A stretch of DNA of 64,000 bases from Actinomycetaceae bacterium (GTDB lineage Bacteria > Actinomycetota > Actinomycetes > Actinomycetales > Actinomycetaceae): contig JAUNUK010000001.1 in NCBI GenBank assembly GCA_030538185.1, positions 856,296-920,295 of the forward strand, written 5' to 3'. The position numbers were made by a program, and so were the translations under genes. Shown one piece after another: positions 49,699 to 58,521 of this stretch. Within the stretch, counting starts at the first letter, position 1, and each line of letters opens with the position of its first letter. The notes under the pieces are model-generated. The model made no database searches and was not told where the DNA came from. It saw only the letters and a list, made by a program, of their open reading frames with translations.

Positions 49699-51075
49699 CT
49701 AAGAACCTTCCTGGACTTTGCTAGGGGCCTTGTGAACCAGGTGTGCGGCATTGCGGTTCATGGATAGCCTTCCCCACGAAGTCAAGAGATCTAGTTGCCC
49801 ACTTAAGGTGCGGGCTGCGGGGAACTTTGAAGACCGCAAAGAGTCCAAAACAATGAGCGCATCGAATTCTTGTCCGCATTCTAAGAGTGCGCGCACACGC
49901 AAGAGCGTGTCCAGTACCTTAGCGTCCTCGTCACTGCCCTGGAGGTTCACCGAATAGGGCACCTCGATGAAATTGGGCATAGGTTCTTCGTAGCCCAGGG
50001 TGTTGCTGCCATTCCTATCGTTAAAGCGATCCATAAGGGCTGTGAGAGTCCGAGAAAAAATCTCGATTGCCTCTGAGATTGTGGGGCGTTCTAGGCCTTC
50101 AAACTCATGCCATCGATAGATTGGGGCAATTGAAACGGGGATTAAAACATTGCCTTTGCCATTCATTTGGGCCAATTCGAGGGCGCGCACACTCATGCGC
50201 AGGAACTCCAAGAGATCCCAGGGATCTACGGCTTTGCGCACGCTGGCAAGATGCCGGACCAGGAGCTGTAGAAGTCGTCCCCAGTTTCCTGTGCTTGCTG
50301 CATAGAGGAAATGTTCTCCTAGTTCAGAAACCTTCTTGGAGGCACGGTCAATGTTGTAGGAGACCAAATGCGCTTCCCACGCCTCTTGCCAGTCTCCTTG
50401 GACAGCCAGAGGGATCATAATTGAGCGCAGGAGACGTGCGCGTTGGGTTGCGGGTATGTCGCGAGTCAAGAGCCTGTGTGCCATCGACATGGCTTTACTA
50501 TCTGAAACTGAATCTTCCAAGGCGACTTCAATTTGGGCAATGTCTATTGCGCGTTTCAAGGGATCAGAATCCGCGCTGTCAATGGCCTCAACAGCATCCC
50601 AGAGTTCTTGATGGTCCTTCACGGACTTACCCAAGGCCTCACGTAACCTAAACTTGAGAAAATGCGTGGCAGCTAGGGATGGTTCACTTACCTTATGGAA
50701 GGCATGTAAACCAGAAAACATGTGCTCAAGCAGAGAATTTGGAACATCTGGGTGATACGTTGCCAGTTGGCACACCTGAGGGTAGTAAAAGCCTAAAAGA
50801 CGCATTTGCCGCTCGGAAACAATCTGCGGACGTTGAACCACGGTGGCTAAACACCACGAGAACGTGTCCAAGGCGCGGGCAGGGTTATAGGCTGCCAAAT
50901 AACACTCAACAAGCGCCATTTGGGCACGTAACTCCAGTTCAATATCATCGTGCCTTCTAGCGGCATCCCTCACATCTCGCGTTGCCTTCGTGCGCGGCAG
51001 TCCGTGACCCATCGACCCTGCATTGATCAGCTGCGTCGCCAACATCAACTGCTCTTTGGCATCGCCAGTACTCAC
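49699..51075 (-). CDS. Helical-repeat (TPR-like) protein of unknown function, paralogue of the 51395 gene
   Basis: This is a 458-residue soluble protein made almost wholly of helices with TPR-like spacing (for example QMALVECYLAAYNPARALDTFSW). I do not recognise a named family and see no catalytic motif. It shares spaced segments with the 51395 gene on the other strand: IPLAVQGDWQEAWEAH against IPLAWAGRGEEAWQAH, DLLEFLRMSVRALELA against DLLSVTRAAAALLKMA, and FNDRNGSNT against YDLRNGNDT. GTG 51075 follows AAGGAG by nine bases. It lies 32 nt after the small Cys/His protein on the same strand. Confidence 0.75.
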   Translation of the reverse strand: MSTGDAKEQLMLATQLINAGSMGHGLPRTKATRDVRDAARRHDDIELELRAQMALVECYLAAYNPARALDTFSWCLATVVQRPQIVSERQMRLLGFYYPQVCQLATYHPDVPNSLLEHMFSGLHAFHKVSEPSLAATHFLKFRLREALGKSVKDHQELWDAVEAIDSADSDPLKRAIDIAQIEVALEDSVSDSKAMSMAHRLLTRDIPATQRARLLRSIMIPLAVQGDWQEAWEAHLVSYNIDRASKKVSELGEHFLYAASTGNWGRLLQLLVRHLASVRKAVDPWDLLEFLRMSVRALELAQMNGKGNVLIPVSIAPIYRWHEFEGLERPTISEAIEIFSRTLTALMDRFNDRNGSNTLGYEEPMPNFIEVPYSVNLQGSDEDAKVLDTLLRVRALLECGQEFDALIVLDSLRSSKFPAARTLSGQLDLLTSWGRLSMNRNAAHLVHKAPSKVQEGS

Positions 51076-51107
51076 AAGGCATCACTCCTTCGCCGCGCGC
51101 CGCCAGA

Positions 51108-51314
51108 CTATATGGGCCTGCTAGTGGGTTCAACACCTCGAGACTCCAAGTAGCTGACGAACTCGGCCAGATGTGTGGGACAAGTAAGCCATATTCTAGC
51201 AACTGCACCTGGGATGTTATGGTTGCGCCACTCTAAAACGTGGGAGGGGTCTTGCCCGCATCTGCGAAACCCACAAACTTCATTGGCTAAGCGCTCGCTA
51301 ATGTTCGATTCCAC
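51108..51314 (-). CDS. Small Cys/His conserved actinobacterial protein
   Basis: This 68-residue protein has CGFRRCG near the N-terminus, VLEWRNH in the middle and WLTCPTHLAEFVSYLESRG at the end. The pattern C-x4-C ... C-x2-H could bind zinc. It resembles short actinobacterial proteins with a WRN and a TWLACDEH-type motif, whose function I do not know. GTG 51314 has TAAGAT six bases upstream, a leaderless arrangement. It is upstream of the TPR-like gene at 49699 in the same direction. Confidence 0.7.
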   Translation of the reverse strand: MESNISERLANEVCGFRRCGQDPSHVLEWRNHNIPGAVARIWLTCPTHLAEFVSYLESRGVEPTSRPI

Positions 51315-51394
51315 CGCACAATCTTAACCTGTCATCCTCGACTTGGAATCTTCATACCAGCCCAGCACTCCCGGCTTTGAGCGAAAATGACAGT

Positions 51395-53218
51395 ATGCCA
51401 CATGCCCAGGCCTCACCTTCCCTCCCTGAAGATGCCTATTCGCCTTCGCCTAGACCTCAGGATCTTGACGAACAAAACCGACTCTTTGGCGAAGCAAAAA
51501 ACCTTCCTCTCAGCCCTCAGCGTCTCGCTGTGATCAAAGATGTCTGGCATTGGGCACGCAGACATCATGCCAAGGAACTCCAACGCGCCGCAGGCATTGA
51601 ACTCACCTGGAATGCTATTGAAGCAGGGGATGTCAGCCTGGCATTGGCCAGTTTTTCGAGGAGCCTTGAGGAACTGTGGAGCAACGAGGTCTCACTGCCC
51701 GCTACTGACATTGACACCCTCATGCGACAGTTCCTTTGGATGCCTCAACTATTGGCGCGCCACCCCACTGCCTCTAGGCAGTTGGTGTCACATCTCCAAT
51801 ATTGGATGGATTACTTCACCTCACATTCGACGATTCCCGCAAGTGACAGGTGGGCAGCACATCATCAGTGCCTTCTTGGACTGGGCCAACGCCACTATGC
51901 GCAAAGCGCTTTGGATGCCAGCCAAAATGCCCAAGCCAACAGCGTGGGAGATGAATACTCACACGAGGGTAGCTCAGGCCAAAAAGACGAGGTGTGCGCC
52001 TTGCACGCAGCGCGTCTTGGCATCAGTTGGGAGGTCACTCAAGGTGATTATGTCAAGGCCTTAATCTTGGCAAGCCGTGCCCAACGTGAAGACTTTGCAT
52101 CGAGCACCCCGTGTTCCAACCCAGAGGATTTATCCTCTCTGCTCATGATCCCCTTGGCGTGGGCTGGTCGCGGTGAAGAAGCGTGGCAAGCTCACGTTGA
52201 GGGGCACCTCCACCAAGCAGAAGAGTCACAATATCTCGGTGATTTAGCCTCTCACCTACGTTTTTGCGCAATGACCTGGGATTTCGAGGAAGGTCTGGAC
52301 GTCCTCATAACACATGCTGACTGGTTCGCTAATCCCGAGGATCTCTGGGATCTTCTCAGCGTCACCCGGGCTGCGGCTGCCTTACTCAAAATGGCAGCAA
52401 GTGTTTTCGACGCGCATCCGATGCCAGATCGTCCCCGCACTATTTTGGATTGCGTACTACCTGGCAATAACCCCTGGCACCCCTTCCCTACCCTGGATCA
52501 TGTAGAACTTTCTTACGGCGCCCACATACTCACCGAAAACTCCATCAACATGGCATTGCGTTACGACTTACGCAATGGCAATGACACGGTTTCACGCAGG
52601 ACGCACAGCTATCTCTACTCATCCGCCATATGTCCAAAACACGAGGTTGCGGATCTGCTAAAGGCCCGCGCTATTCGCAACCATGCACTGTCGATGCTTG
52701 ACCTGCGTGTGAATCATGCCTCTTGGGTCTTGGATGTGCCTCTACCCGACCCCTCCACCTGGGGGTCTTGGCTGCCAGGCCCTTGCGAAGAAGGGATCTT
52801 TACACCTGCCGGTCTTCCGCGTTCTTTTCCCCTACCGAATTCCGAGCGCAAGGCACGCATCGACCAGGCGAGGAAGCTTTTGCGCGCGGCTCAAGATCTC
52901 ACAATCAAAGTTCCTTTGGGCGCATGCCAACAGGTTGAGGATGCCCGGTGGCTCACTGCTCACGCCGCCCTCGAATGTCTTGCTGGGAACTGGGAAAGTG
53001 CTGCAACTTTAGCCTCCTCAGCTGTCGCGATATATCTGAATATCTCCGATACAAGCCACGCTTTGGCACCCGCAACATACTTGGTACAAGCACTGTGGGC
53101 ACAGGGACGCACCGAAGAGGCCCGCGATGCCCTCATTCAGGCAGATTCATTCATCAATGCAACAACGCACGCACAGGCGGTTTCACTGATTGAAGATCTT
53201 TCATATCTGGCAGGATAG
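51395..53218 (+). CDS. Helical-repeat (TPR-like) protein of unknown function
   Basis: This is a 607-residue helical protein with no signal peptide or membrane segment. The middle part (about residues 240-410) is related to the 49699 gene product, and the last 120 residues look TPR-like (CLAGNWESAATLASSAVAIYLNISDTSHALAPATYLVQAL). The start is probably ATG 51395, with GAAAAT six bases upstream; TTG 51377 in frame is an alternative. It is the first of three consecutive TPR-like genes, followed after 5 nt by the next. Confidence 0.75.
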   Translation: MPHAQASPSLPEDAYSPSPRPQDLDEQNRLFGEAKNLPLSPQRLAVIKDVWHWARRHHAKELQRAAGIELTWNAIEAGDVSLALASFSRSLEELWSNEVSLPATDIDTLMRQFLWMPQLLARHPTASRQLVSHLQYWMDYFTSHSTIPASDRWAAHHQCLLGLGQRHYAQSALDASQNAQANSVGDEYSHEGSSGQKDEVCALHAARLGISWEVTQGDYVKALILASRAQREDFASSTPCSNPEDLSSLLMIPLAWAGRGEEAWQAHVEGHLHQAEESQYLGDLASHLRFCAMTWDFEEGLDVLITHADWFANPEDLWDLLSVTRAAAALLKMAASVFDAHPMPDRPRTILDCVLPGNNPWHPFPTLDHVELSYGAHILTENSINMALRYDLRNGNDTVSRRTHSYLYSSAICPKHEVADLLKARAIRNHALSMLDLRVNHASWVLDVPLPDPSTWGSWLPGPCEEGIFTPAGLPRSFPLPNSERKARIDQARKLLRAAQDLTIKVPLGACQQVEDARWLTAHAALECLAGNWESAATLASSAVAIYLNISDTSHALAPATYLVQALWAQGRTEEARDALIQADSFINATTHAQAVSLIEDLSYLAG

Positions 53219-53223
53219 AACCA

Positions 53224-54681
53224 ATGACTGATTACCTGGTTCATCCACTACCCGAAGATCTAGAGGGACTCTGCCGTGCCTACTCTAAGGCCACAGGGTC
53301 TCATGCCATGCGTCTAGCTTCGCTAATGTTGCGCAAGTACCGCCACGCTACGCTGTCTGACGTTTCCCCTGAGAACGCCCAGTCATTTTTGCGTCTCCGC
53401 GCCACAGTTTTAGACACCTTGGGAGATCTCGCAGCATGCCGCGCGATTTACCATTTCACAGCCACAATGGCCAATGCCGAGGGCGATGTCTTGGGCAACG
53501 CTGGGGCACTGGCTCAGCTTCACGTGGATCGTTCCTTTCGCTTGGATGGCGATAGTGAACACGGATCACCCTCGATGTGGGAGATCCGTAAGGTGCTCAT
53601 AGATATTGCAGGGCTAGTAAAAATAGGTGAAGAACACGACGCAGCCTTAGCCACCCAAACCCTACTTCACCTTGTGCATGGTTTGGCTCTCATCGGCGCA
53701 ACCAACGATGCTCTGGAAATCGTAAAGCAAGCAGAGTCAATTGCACCCAAGGATTCGTCTTTGGATGCCCTGACGGCCTTGGCCAAGGCCGAGATCCTGT
53801 CTTGCACAGGCCATATCGATCAGGCCCTCGAACAAGCAGAGTTCATCTTGGGTATCGACTCCCCCGATCCTCTGGGGTTACAAATACAGGTGCGACAGTT
53901 TCTGGGCACATGGTATCGGGCCATCGGTAACCACTCTGCAGCTGCCACCCATCTACGTGTGGCTACACAATTGTGCTTTCAATATGGCATGGAGGCCAAA
54001 GGCGTGACATGCGCCCTGGAATTAGTCAGTTCCCTGCTGCCTTTGGGCGAAGAGGAAGAACTTGTCGATATTGCTGCGACAGCCTTGGATGTAGCCACGG
54101 AACTCGACATTAATAGTGAGGTTGTCCACGCTTTGAATGTTGCGTTGATCAGGACACTTTATGCCCTAGAGCGCTATTCACTAGCCATTCAAACTGCCAC
54201 AATAGCCGGTGATCGTGCGTGCAGTTACGCTGATCCTCGCTCAGCCGTCGAAATTTATGACTTGGGCGCCCAAGGGGCTATCGCCTTGAGTGATTATTCC
54301 TTGGCGGCTGGCTTGTATGCCACATGCTCTGCCCTGTCTACTGGAGAGTCCTCAAAAGCCAGATTCTTACGTCTCGAGGCACGAATGTTGCTCTCCGCTG
54401 AAGGCATTTACGAACAACCCAATACCCAAGATGGGAACCAAGAGCAAGACGAGGGTGCCAGGCAGATCAATGCTCTTAGGGCAGCTGACGCTCTCTTGGA
54501 TGAGGCTCTCACCTTGCTTATCTCAACTCCCGTAGAGGATAAGGCGCAAGCTGCTGTTGAACTGGCGCATTGGAACCACGACACAGCATGGATCCGCTTA
54601 CGGCTTTCGGAAGCTGTGCGACACTTAAGCACAGGCCACGATGAGGAAGGAGATCCACATAGTGACGTCTCCCCACGTTGA
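53224..54681 (+). CDS. TPR-repeat protein of unknown function
   Basis: This is a 485-residue soluble protein of tandem TPR-like helical pairs, for example LTALAKAEILSCTGHIDQAL and QFLGTWYRAIGNHSAAATHL. It resembles the helical scaffold of bacterial regulators, but no DNA-binding or ATPase domain is attached. A Gln/Glu-rich loop lies near residue 400. It shares overall layout and length with the 54662 product, including a near-matching end (HDTAWIRLRLSEA against YDRLWIRIRRP), so the two are likely paralogues. The stop lies inside the next gene. Confidence 0.75.
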   Translation: MTDYLVHPLPEDLEGLCRAYSKATGSHAMRLASLMLRKYRHATLSDVSPENAQSFLRLRATVLDTLGDLAACRAIYHFTATMANAEGDVLGNAGALAQLHVDRSFRLDGDSEHGSPSMWEIRKVLIDIAGLVKIGEEHDAALATQTLLHLVHGLALIGATNDALEIVKQAESIAPKDSSLDALTALAKAEILSCTGHIDQALEQAEFILGIDSPDPLGLQIQVRQFLGTWYRAIGNHSAAATHLRVATQLCFQYGMEAKGVTCALELVSSLLPLGEEEELVDIAATALDVATELDINSEVVHALNVALIRTLYALERYSLAIQTATIAGDRACSYADPRSAVEIYDLGAQGAIALSDYSLAAGLYATCSALSTGESSKARFLRLEARMLLSAEGIYEQPNTQDGNQEQDEGARQINALRAADALLDEALTLLISTPVEDKAQAAVELAHWNHDTAWIRLRLSEAVRHLSTGHDEEGDPHSDVSPR

Positions 54682-55990
54682 AGCTTCCGATATTGCTCAA
54701 ACCACTTTTGGCCAATTGGCCGACAGGTACCTGGATGCTCGTGGCAGCACTGCGCTTGAAATCTTGTCGCAATCCTTGATTCTGTTTTCAACCCCACACA
54801 CAGCGGATGCTTCGCAGATGCTCGCGAGTTTAAAACTCTGGGGCGATATGTGTCGAAGCAGAGGGTTATACCGTGACGCAGGGCATGCCTATACAAAAAT
54901 GGCTCAGATTGCGCACAAACAAGGAGATCGCCGCCATACCTTATGGGCCTTGGCTGCTACCCATGCTTCCCGCGTTCTTGTAGCCGATCCTGATACAGAC
55001 GATTCCTACAAACCCAGCGAAACGCTACTCGAAGCCCTATCCCTTATCCCTGAGGCAAATCTTTCTCCTCACCACACAGCTGAGCTCTACCTCTTGGCTG
55101 CCAACACATTTGTGTCCTTGGGTGATCTTGATCAAGCAGGTTACTACACGGACTGTGCCGCCGCGTCTTTAGACTATGCGGATACATATCGTATTGACAT
55201 TGCCCTAACTCGACTGAGGATTCTGGCTGCCCAAAACCAATGGGGGGCCATTGTTTTGCGGTGCGAAGAGCTACTGGAGCAAGCTGAGACCTATCCAGAT
55301 CCCTTAGACGCACAACTGTCTTTGCATTCTTTCCTGGCACATGCCAACAGAGAACTTGGCGATCTGTATACCTCGATCGAGCACTGTCTGTCTATCATCC
55401 ATCTTGCCCGCGCGAATCATCTCGATCTTGCCTCGGTTACTGCCAGTGTGGATGCCTTGATCAGCCTGCAGGCACTAGGCCGTCATGAAGAACTGGTCTC
55501 CTTGGCTAAGGTCAGTCTCGAGGATGCCACTAATATGCACCTGAGTGCTGATGTCACCATTTTGTTCCACAAGGCATTAGCTGTGTCTCTTGTGTCATTG
55601 GGTCGTACAAGCGAGGCCTGCGATCACGCAGAACTGGCCGGCGAATGGGCGCGTTCCAAAGGCGATACTGAGCAGGCCATTGAATTTCTCAGTATGGCTG
55701 CTCAGTGCGCAGAAAGCGATCAACTTTTCATACGTGCTGCTGGGCTCTACGGTTTATTAGCTGATTTGGCCACTGAAAGACCTTTACAACGCGCCCAATT
55801 CTTACGACGTTACGCCCGCCAGATTGTCTACTCCTCTGCCAATGACCGCAAGTCGGCCGTGGACTGGGCCACATCCATCATGTCTGAAGCCGGCAAAATC
55901 CTTCGCGACCTGCCCCAAGATGAAGAGGTAAGAGCCGAGATTGAAGCATGGAAGTACGACCGCTTGTGGATACGTATCCGACGACCCTAG
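54662..55990 (+). CDS. TPR-repeat protein of unknown function
   Basis: This is a 442-residue helical-repeat protein. TPR-like units include LYLLAANTFVSLGDLDQAGYYTDC and LHSFLAHANRELGDLYTSIEHC. GTG 54662 is preferred because GGAAGGAG precedes it; it overlaps the previous gene by 20 bp, implying translational coupling. ATG 54641 is in frame but lies over the ribosome site. There is no signal peptide. The gene ends 23 nt before the ABC-F gene. Confidence 0.75.
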   Translation: MTSPHVEASDIAQTTFGQLADRYLDARGSTALEILSQSLILFSTPHTADASQMLASLKLWGDMCRSRGLYRDAGHAYTKMAQIAHKQGDRRHTLWALAATHASRVLVADPDTDDSYKPSETLLEALSLIPEANLSPHHTAELYLLAANTFVSLGDLDQAGYYTDCAAASLDYADTYRIDIALTRLRILAAQNQWGAIVLRCEELLEQAETYPDPLDAQLSLHSFLAHANRELGDLYTSIEHCLSIIHLARANHLDLASVTASVDALISLQALGRHEELVSLAKVSLEDATNMHLSADVTILFHKALAVSLVSLGRTSEACDHAELAGEWARSKGDTEQAIEFLSMAAQCAESDQLFIRAAGLYGLLADLATERPLQRAQFLRRYARQIVYSSANDRKSAVDWATSIMSEAGKILRDLPQDEEVRAEIEAWKYDRLWIRIRRP

Positions 55991-56001
55991 CGTTCATCCA
56001 C

Positions 56002-56007
56002 TAGGAT
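56002..56007 (+). promoter_or_regulatory. -10 element of a leaderless ABC-F transcript
   Basis: TAGGAT lies six bases before GTG 56014 with no ribosome site, suggesting that the ABC-F gene is transcribed independently of the TPR operon and starts at its GTG. Confidence 0.5.
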
Positions 56008-56013
56008 GCTCGG

Positions 56014-57627
56014 GTGATACATGTCCAGGATCTCAGCATCAACATAGGCGCACGAGCCTTGCTCACCTCTGCTTCCTTCCAAGTCTCAAAGGGGATGAAG
56101 GTCGGGCTTGTGGGGCGCAATGGCGCGGGGAAGACTACGCTTCTCAAGATTTTGGCACAAGTCACTTCTGGCGAGGGAGTCATAGATTTTTCGGGGCAGA
56201 TTTCGCGCAGTTCTCCCCCTGGGTATCTTCCCCAAGACACTCGCGAGGGCGACACCTCACAACTCGCTTTGGACAGAATACTGTCCGTGCGCGGCATCGA
56301 CGCACTTCTTACACAGATTCGCAAAGCCGAGGATCAGATGGCCACCCGCGAAGGTGCCGCCCAGATAAAAGCAATGGAACGCTATGTTCGATTGGACCAA
56401 GAGTTCACCAACAGCGGCGGCTGGGCAGCCAAGGCGGAGGCGGCACAAATAGCAGCCAGTCTAGGCTTAGAGGAACGCATCTTAGAACAAAGTCTGGGCA
56501 CACTTTCCGGCGGTCAACGCCGCCGCGTAGAGCTGGCGCGCGTCTTGTTTTCACAGGCAGACACCCTGCTCTTGGACGAACCAACCAACCACTTAGATCA
56601 TGATTCAATCCTGTGGCTACGCGACTTCTTACGCACATACTCAGGTGGCTTGCTTGTGATCTCACACGACACTGCCCTGATTGCCGACACCGTCAATCAT
56701 GTCATGTTCTTGGATGCCAACCGCGCCTGCCTCGATGTTTACAACATGGGGTGGAGCGATTACCTGCAGGCACGTGAAGACGATGAAAAGCGTCGCAAAA
56801 AAGAACGCGCCAACGCTGAGAAAAAAGCTGCCGCACTCAAATCTCAAGGCGAAAAGATGCGCGCCAAGGCCACCAAGGCAGTGGCAGCACAACAGATGCT
56901 CAGGCGCGCAGAAGAACTCTTGGCTTCGGTTGCGCCTGTTGCTCAGACAGAAAAAGTCGCACGGCTTCGTTTCCCCACCCCCAAACCTTGCGGGAAAGTT
57001 CCACTCACTGCCGAAGGTCTGACAAAAACTTATGGCTCATTAGAGGTGTTTATTGATGTGGATCTCTCAATTGACCGTGGAGCCAAGGTGGTCATCCTGG
57101 GTTTGAATGGCGCGGGAAAAACCACTCTCTTGCGTTTGTTAGCGGGCATTGAAAAACCTGATAGTGGCCAAGTCCTTCCTGGACATGGCCTCAAACTCGG
57201 GTACTACGCTCAGGAACACGAAACCCTGGACAACAGTATGTCCGTTGAAGAAAACATGCGGCATGCAGCCCCCGATTTAGACGACACTCATGTGCGCTCC
57301 GTCCTCGGGCAATTTTTGTTTTCTGGTGACGACACCGCAAAACCTGCCTCTGTCCTCTCCGGGGGAGAAAAAACCCGGCTTGCTCTGGCAACCCTTGTGG
57401 TTTCCCAAGCCAATGTTTTGCTCCTTGACGAACCAACAAACAACCTCGACCCAGCTTCACGTGAGGAAATACTTCAGGCATTGCGCACCTATGAAGGGGC
57501 CGTCGTCTTGGTGACCCACGATCCGGGGGCAGTTTTGGTCTTGAACCCCCACAGGGTGTTGATCCTTCCAGACGCTGATGAGGACCTGTGGAGCGAAGAT
57601 TATCTAGATTTAGTTCAATTGACCTAG
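56014..57627 (+). CDS. ABC-F family ribosome-associated ATPase
   Basis: This is a 537-residue soluble protein with two ABC domains and no membrane segments. Domain 1 has GRNGAGKTT, LSGGQRRRVELARVL and LLLDEPTNHLDHDS. Domain 2 has GLNGAGKTT, LSGGEKTRLALATLV and LLLDEPTNNLDPAS. A charged linker between (about 245-320, KRRKKERANAEKKAAALKS) is the P-site tRNA interaction motif of this family. Such proteins act on the ribosomal E site, as in EttA and Uup, or give antibiotic protection. The linker does not decide which. GTG start appears leaderless. Confidence 0.92.
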   Translation: MIHVQDLSINIGARALLTSASFQVSKGMKVGLVGRNGAGKTTLLKILAQVTSGEGVIDFSGQISRSSPPGYLPQDTREGDTSQLALDRILSVRGIDALLTQIRKAEDQMATREGAAQIKAMERYVRLDQEFTNSGGWAAKAEAAQIAASLGLEERILEQSLGTLSGGQRRRVELARVLFSQADTLLLDEPTNHLDHDSILWLRDFLRTYSGGLLVISHDTALIADTVNHVMFLDANRACLDVYNMGWSDYLQAREDDEKRRKKERANAEKKAAALKSQGEKMRAKATKAVAAQQMLRRAEELLASVAPVAQTEKVARLRFPTPKPCGKVPLTAEGLTKTYGSLEVFIDVDLSIDRGAKVVILGLNGAGKTTLLRLLAGIEKPDSGQVLPGHGLKLGYYAQEHETLDNSMSVEENMRHAAPDLDDTHVRSVLGQFLFSGDDTAKPASVLSGGEKTRLALATLVVSQANVLLLDEPTNNLDPASREEILQALRTYEGAVVLVTHDPGAVLVLNPHRVLILPDADEDLWSEDYLDLVQLT

Positions 57628-57645
57628 CAGGCAAACGAGGGAAAC

Positions 57646-58452
57646 ATGGCAAGAAATCCGAAACCGAAACCAGTAGCTGCAAAGAAAAAAATATCGAGGC
57701 GAATGATTGGTGTTTTTCTTCTTCTGGCTGTGTTGTTGATTGGCCTAGCCATCTATCGTTTAGGCCCTGGGCAGACGAATTCCAAAGCCAAACCCATTCC
57801 TTCTGCCGAAGAAGTATCGCGATTGAACAACGACCTCTCCCCTGGAACCCTGCGTATCATCCTCGCTGGCACACCCTTCGCGGGAGTCGATCTGAAGGTT
57901 GGGGACCCAGAGCTAACTGCCCGTTTCCTTCACAACGTCAATGCCACTGAGACCCTAAAGGGCATGACTTTCACCCCTCCTGCGTGCAAAGAGCTGCTTG
58001 CGGCCACTGCCTCCAAGGAACGTGCGGAGGAAGACAACGGTATTGCCACCGGCACCCTTGCTGAAGGCCAGGTCGCAGTCACATTACGGGTAACAAGCAC
58101 CCAAGACCCAGGGCAAGCCACGCGTTTCCTTGACGATTACCACAAGCTAGCGCAGCAGTGTCCGCAATTCTCTGTTGTGGGCGGCGGCATAGACAGCTCA
58201 CAAACTGGCAGTGTTTCTTATGTCTTAGACTCCTCAGTTCCTGTATTGCCTCATGGGAGTCAATCGATCTCCTTGGAAACAACCACTGAAAAGGCCACAG
58301 ACGAACAAGTCCAGATTCTGACTCGACTGGGAAATCTGGTTGTGGAAGTCACCTACACCGGTCAGGGAGCGAAGACCCAAGCCGACAAAACCATGCCTGA
58401 TGTCTCGGTATTTGTTGAAAAACTGGCTTCTGCCTTGGTGAATTTGGGATAA
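57646..58452 (+). CDS. Membrane-anchored extracytoplasmic protein of unknown function
   Basis: This is a 268-residue protein with a basic N-terminus (PKPKPVAAKKKISRR), one membrane helix (about 21-40, IGVFLLLAVLLIGLAIY) and an outer domain of about 220 residues. Cys residues in PPACKELL and QCPQFSVVGGG could form a disulfide. The layout recalls sensor-type domains of actinobacterial lipoproteins, but no family is named. GAGGGAAAC supports ATG 57646, 18 nt after the ABC-F stop, so it is probably in the same transcript. A weak CCTGGG/CCCAGG hairpin follows the stop. Confidence 0.7.
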   Translation: MARNPKPKPVAAKKKISRRMIGVFLLLAVLLIGLAIYRLGPGQTNSKAKPIPSAEEVSRLNNDLSPGTLRIILAGTPFAGVDLKVGDPELTARFLHNVNATETLKGMTFTPPACKELLAATASKERAEEDNGIATGTLAEGQVAVTLRVTSTQDPGQATRFLDDYHKLAQQCPQFSVVGGGIDSSQTGSVSYVLDSSVPVLPHGSQSISLETTTEKATDEQVQILTRLGNLVVEVTYTGQGAKTQADKTMPDVSVFVEKLASALVNLG

Positions 58453-58521
58453 ACCTGGGACACGGTAACGCCCCAGGCACTAGATTGGAGTTACCGCTGT
58501 TAGCCCACGATGAGGTGACCC

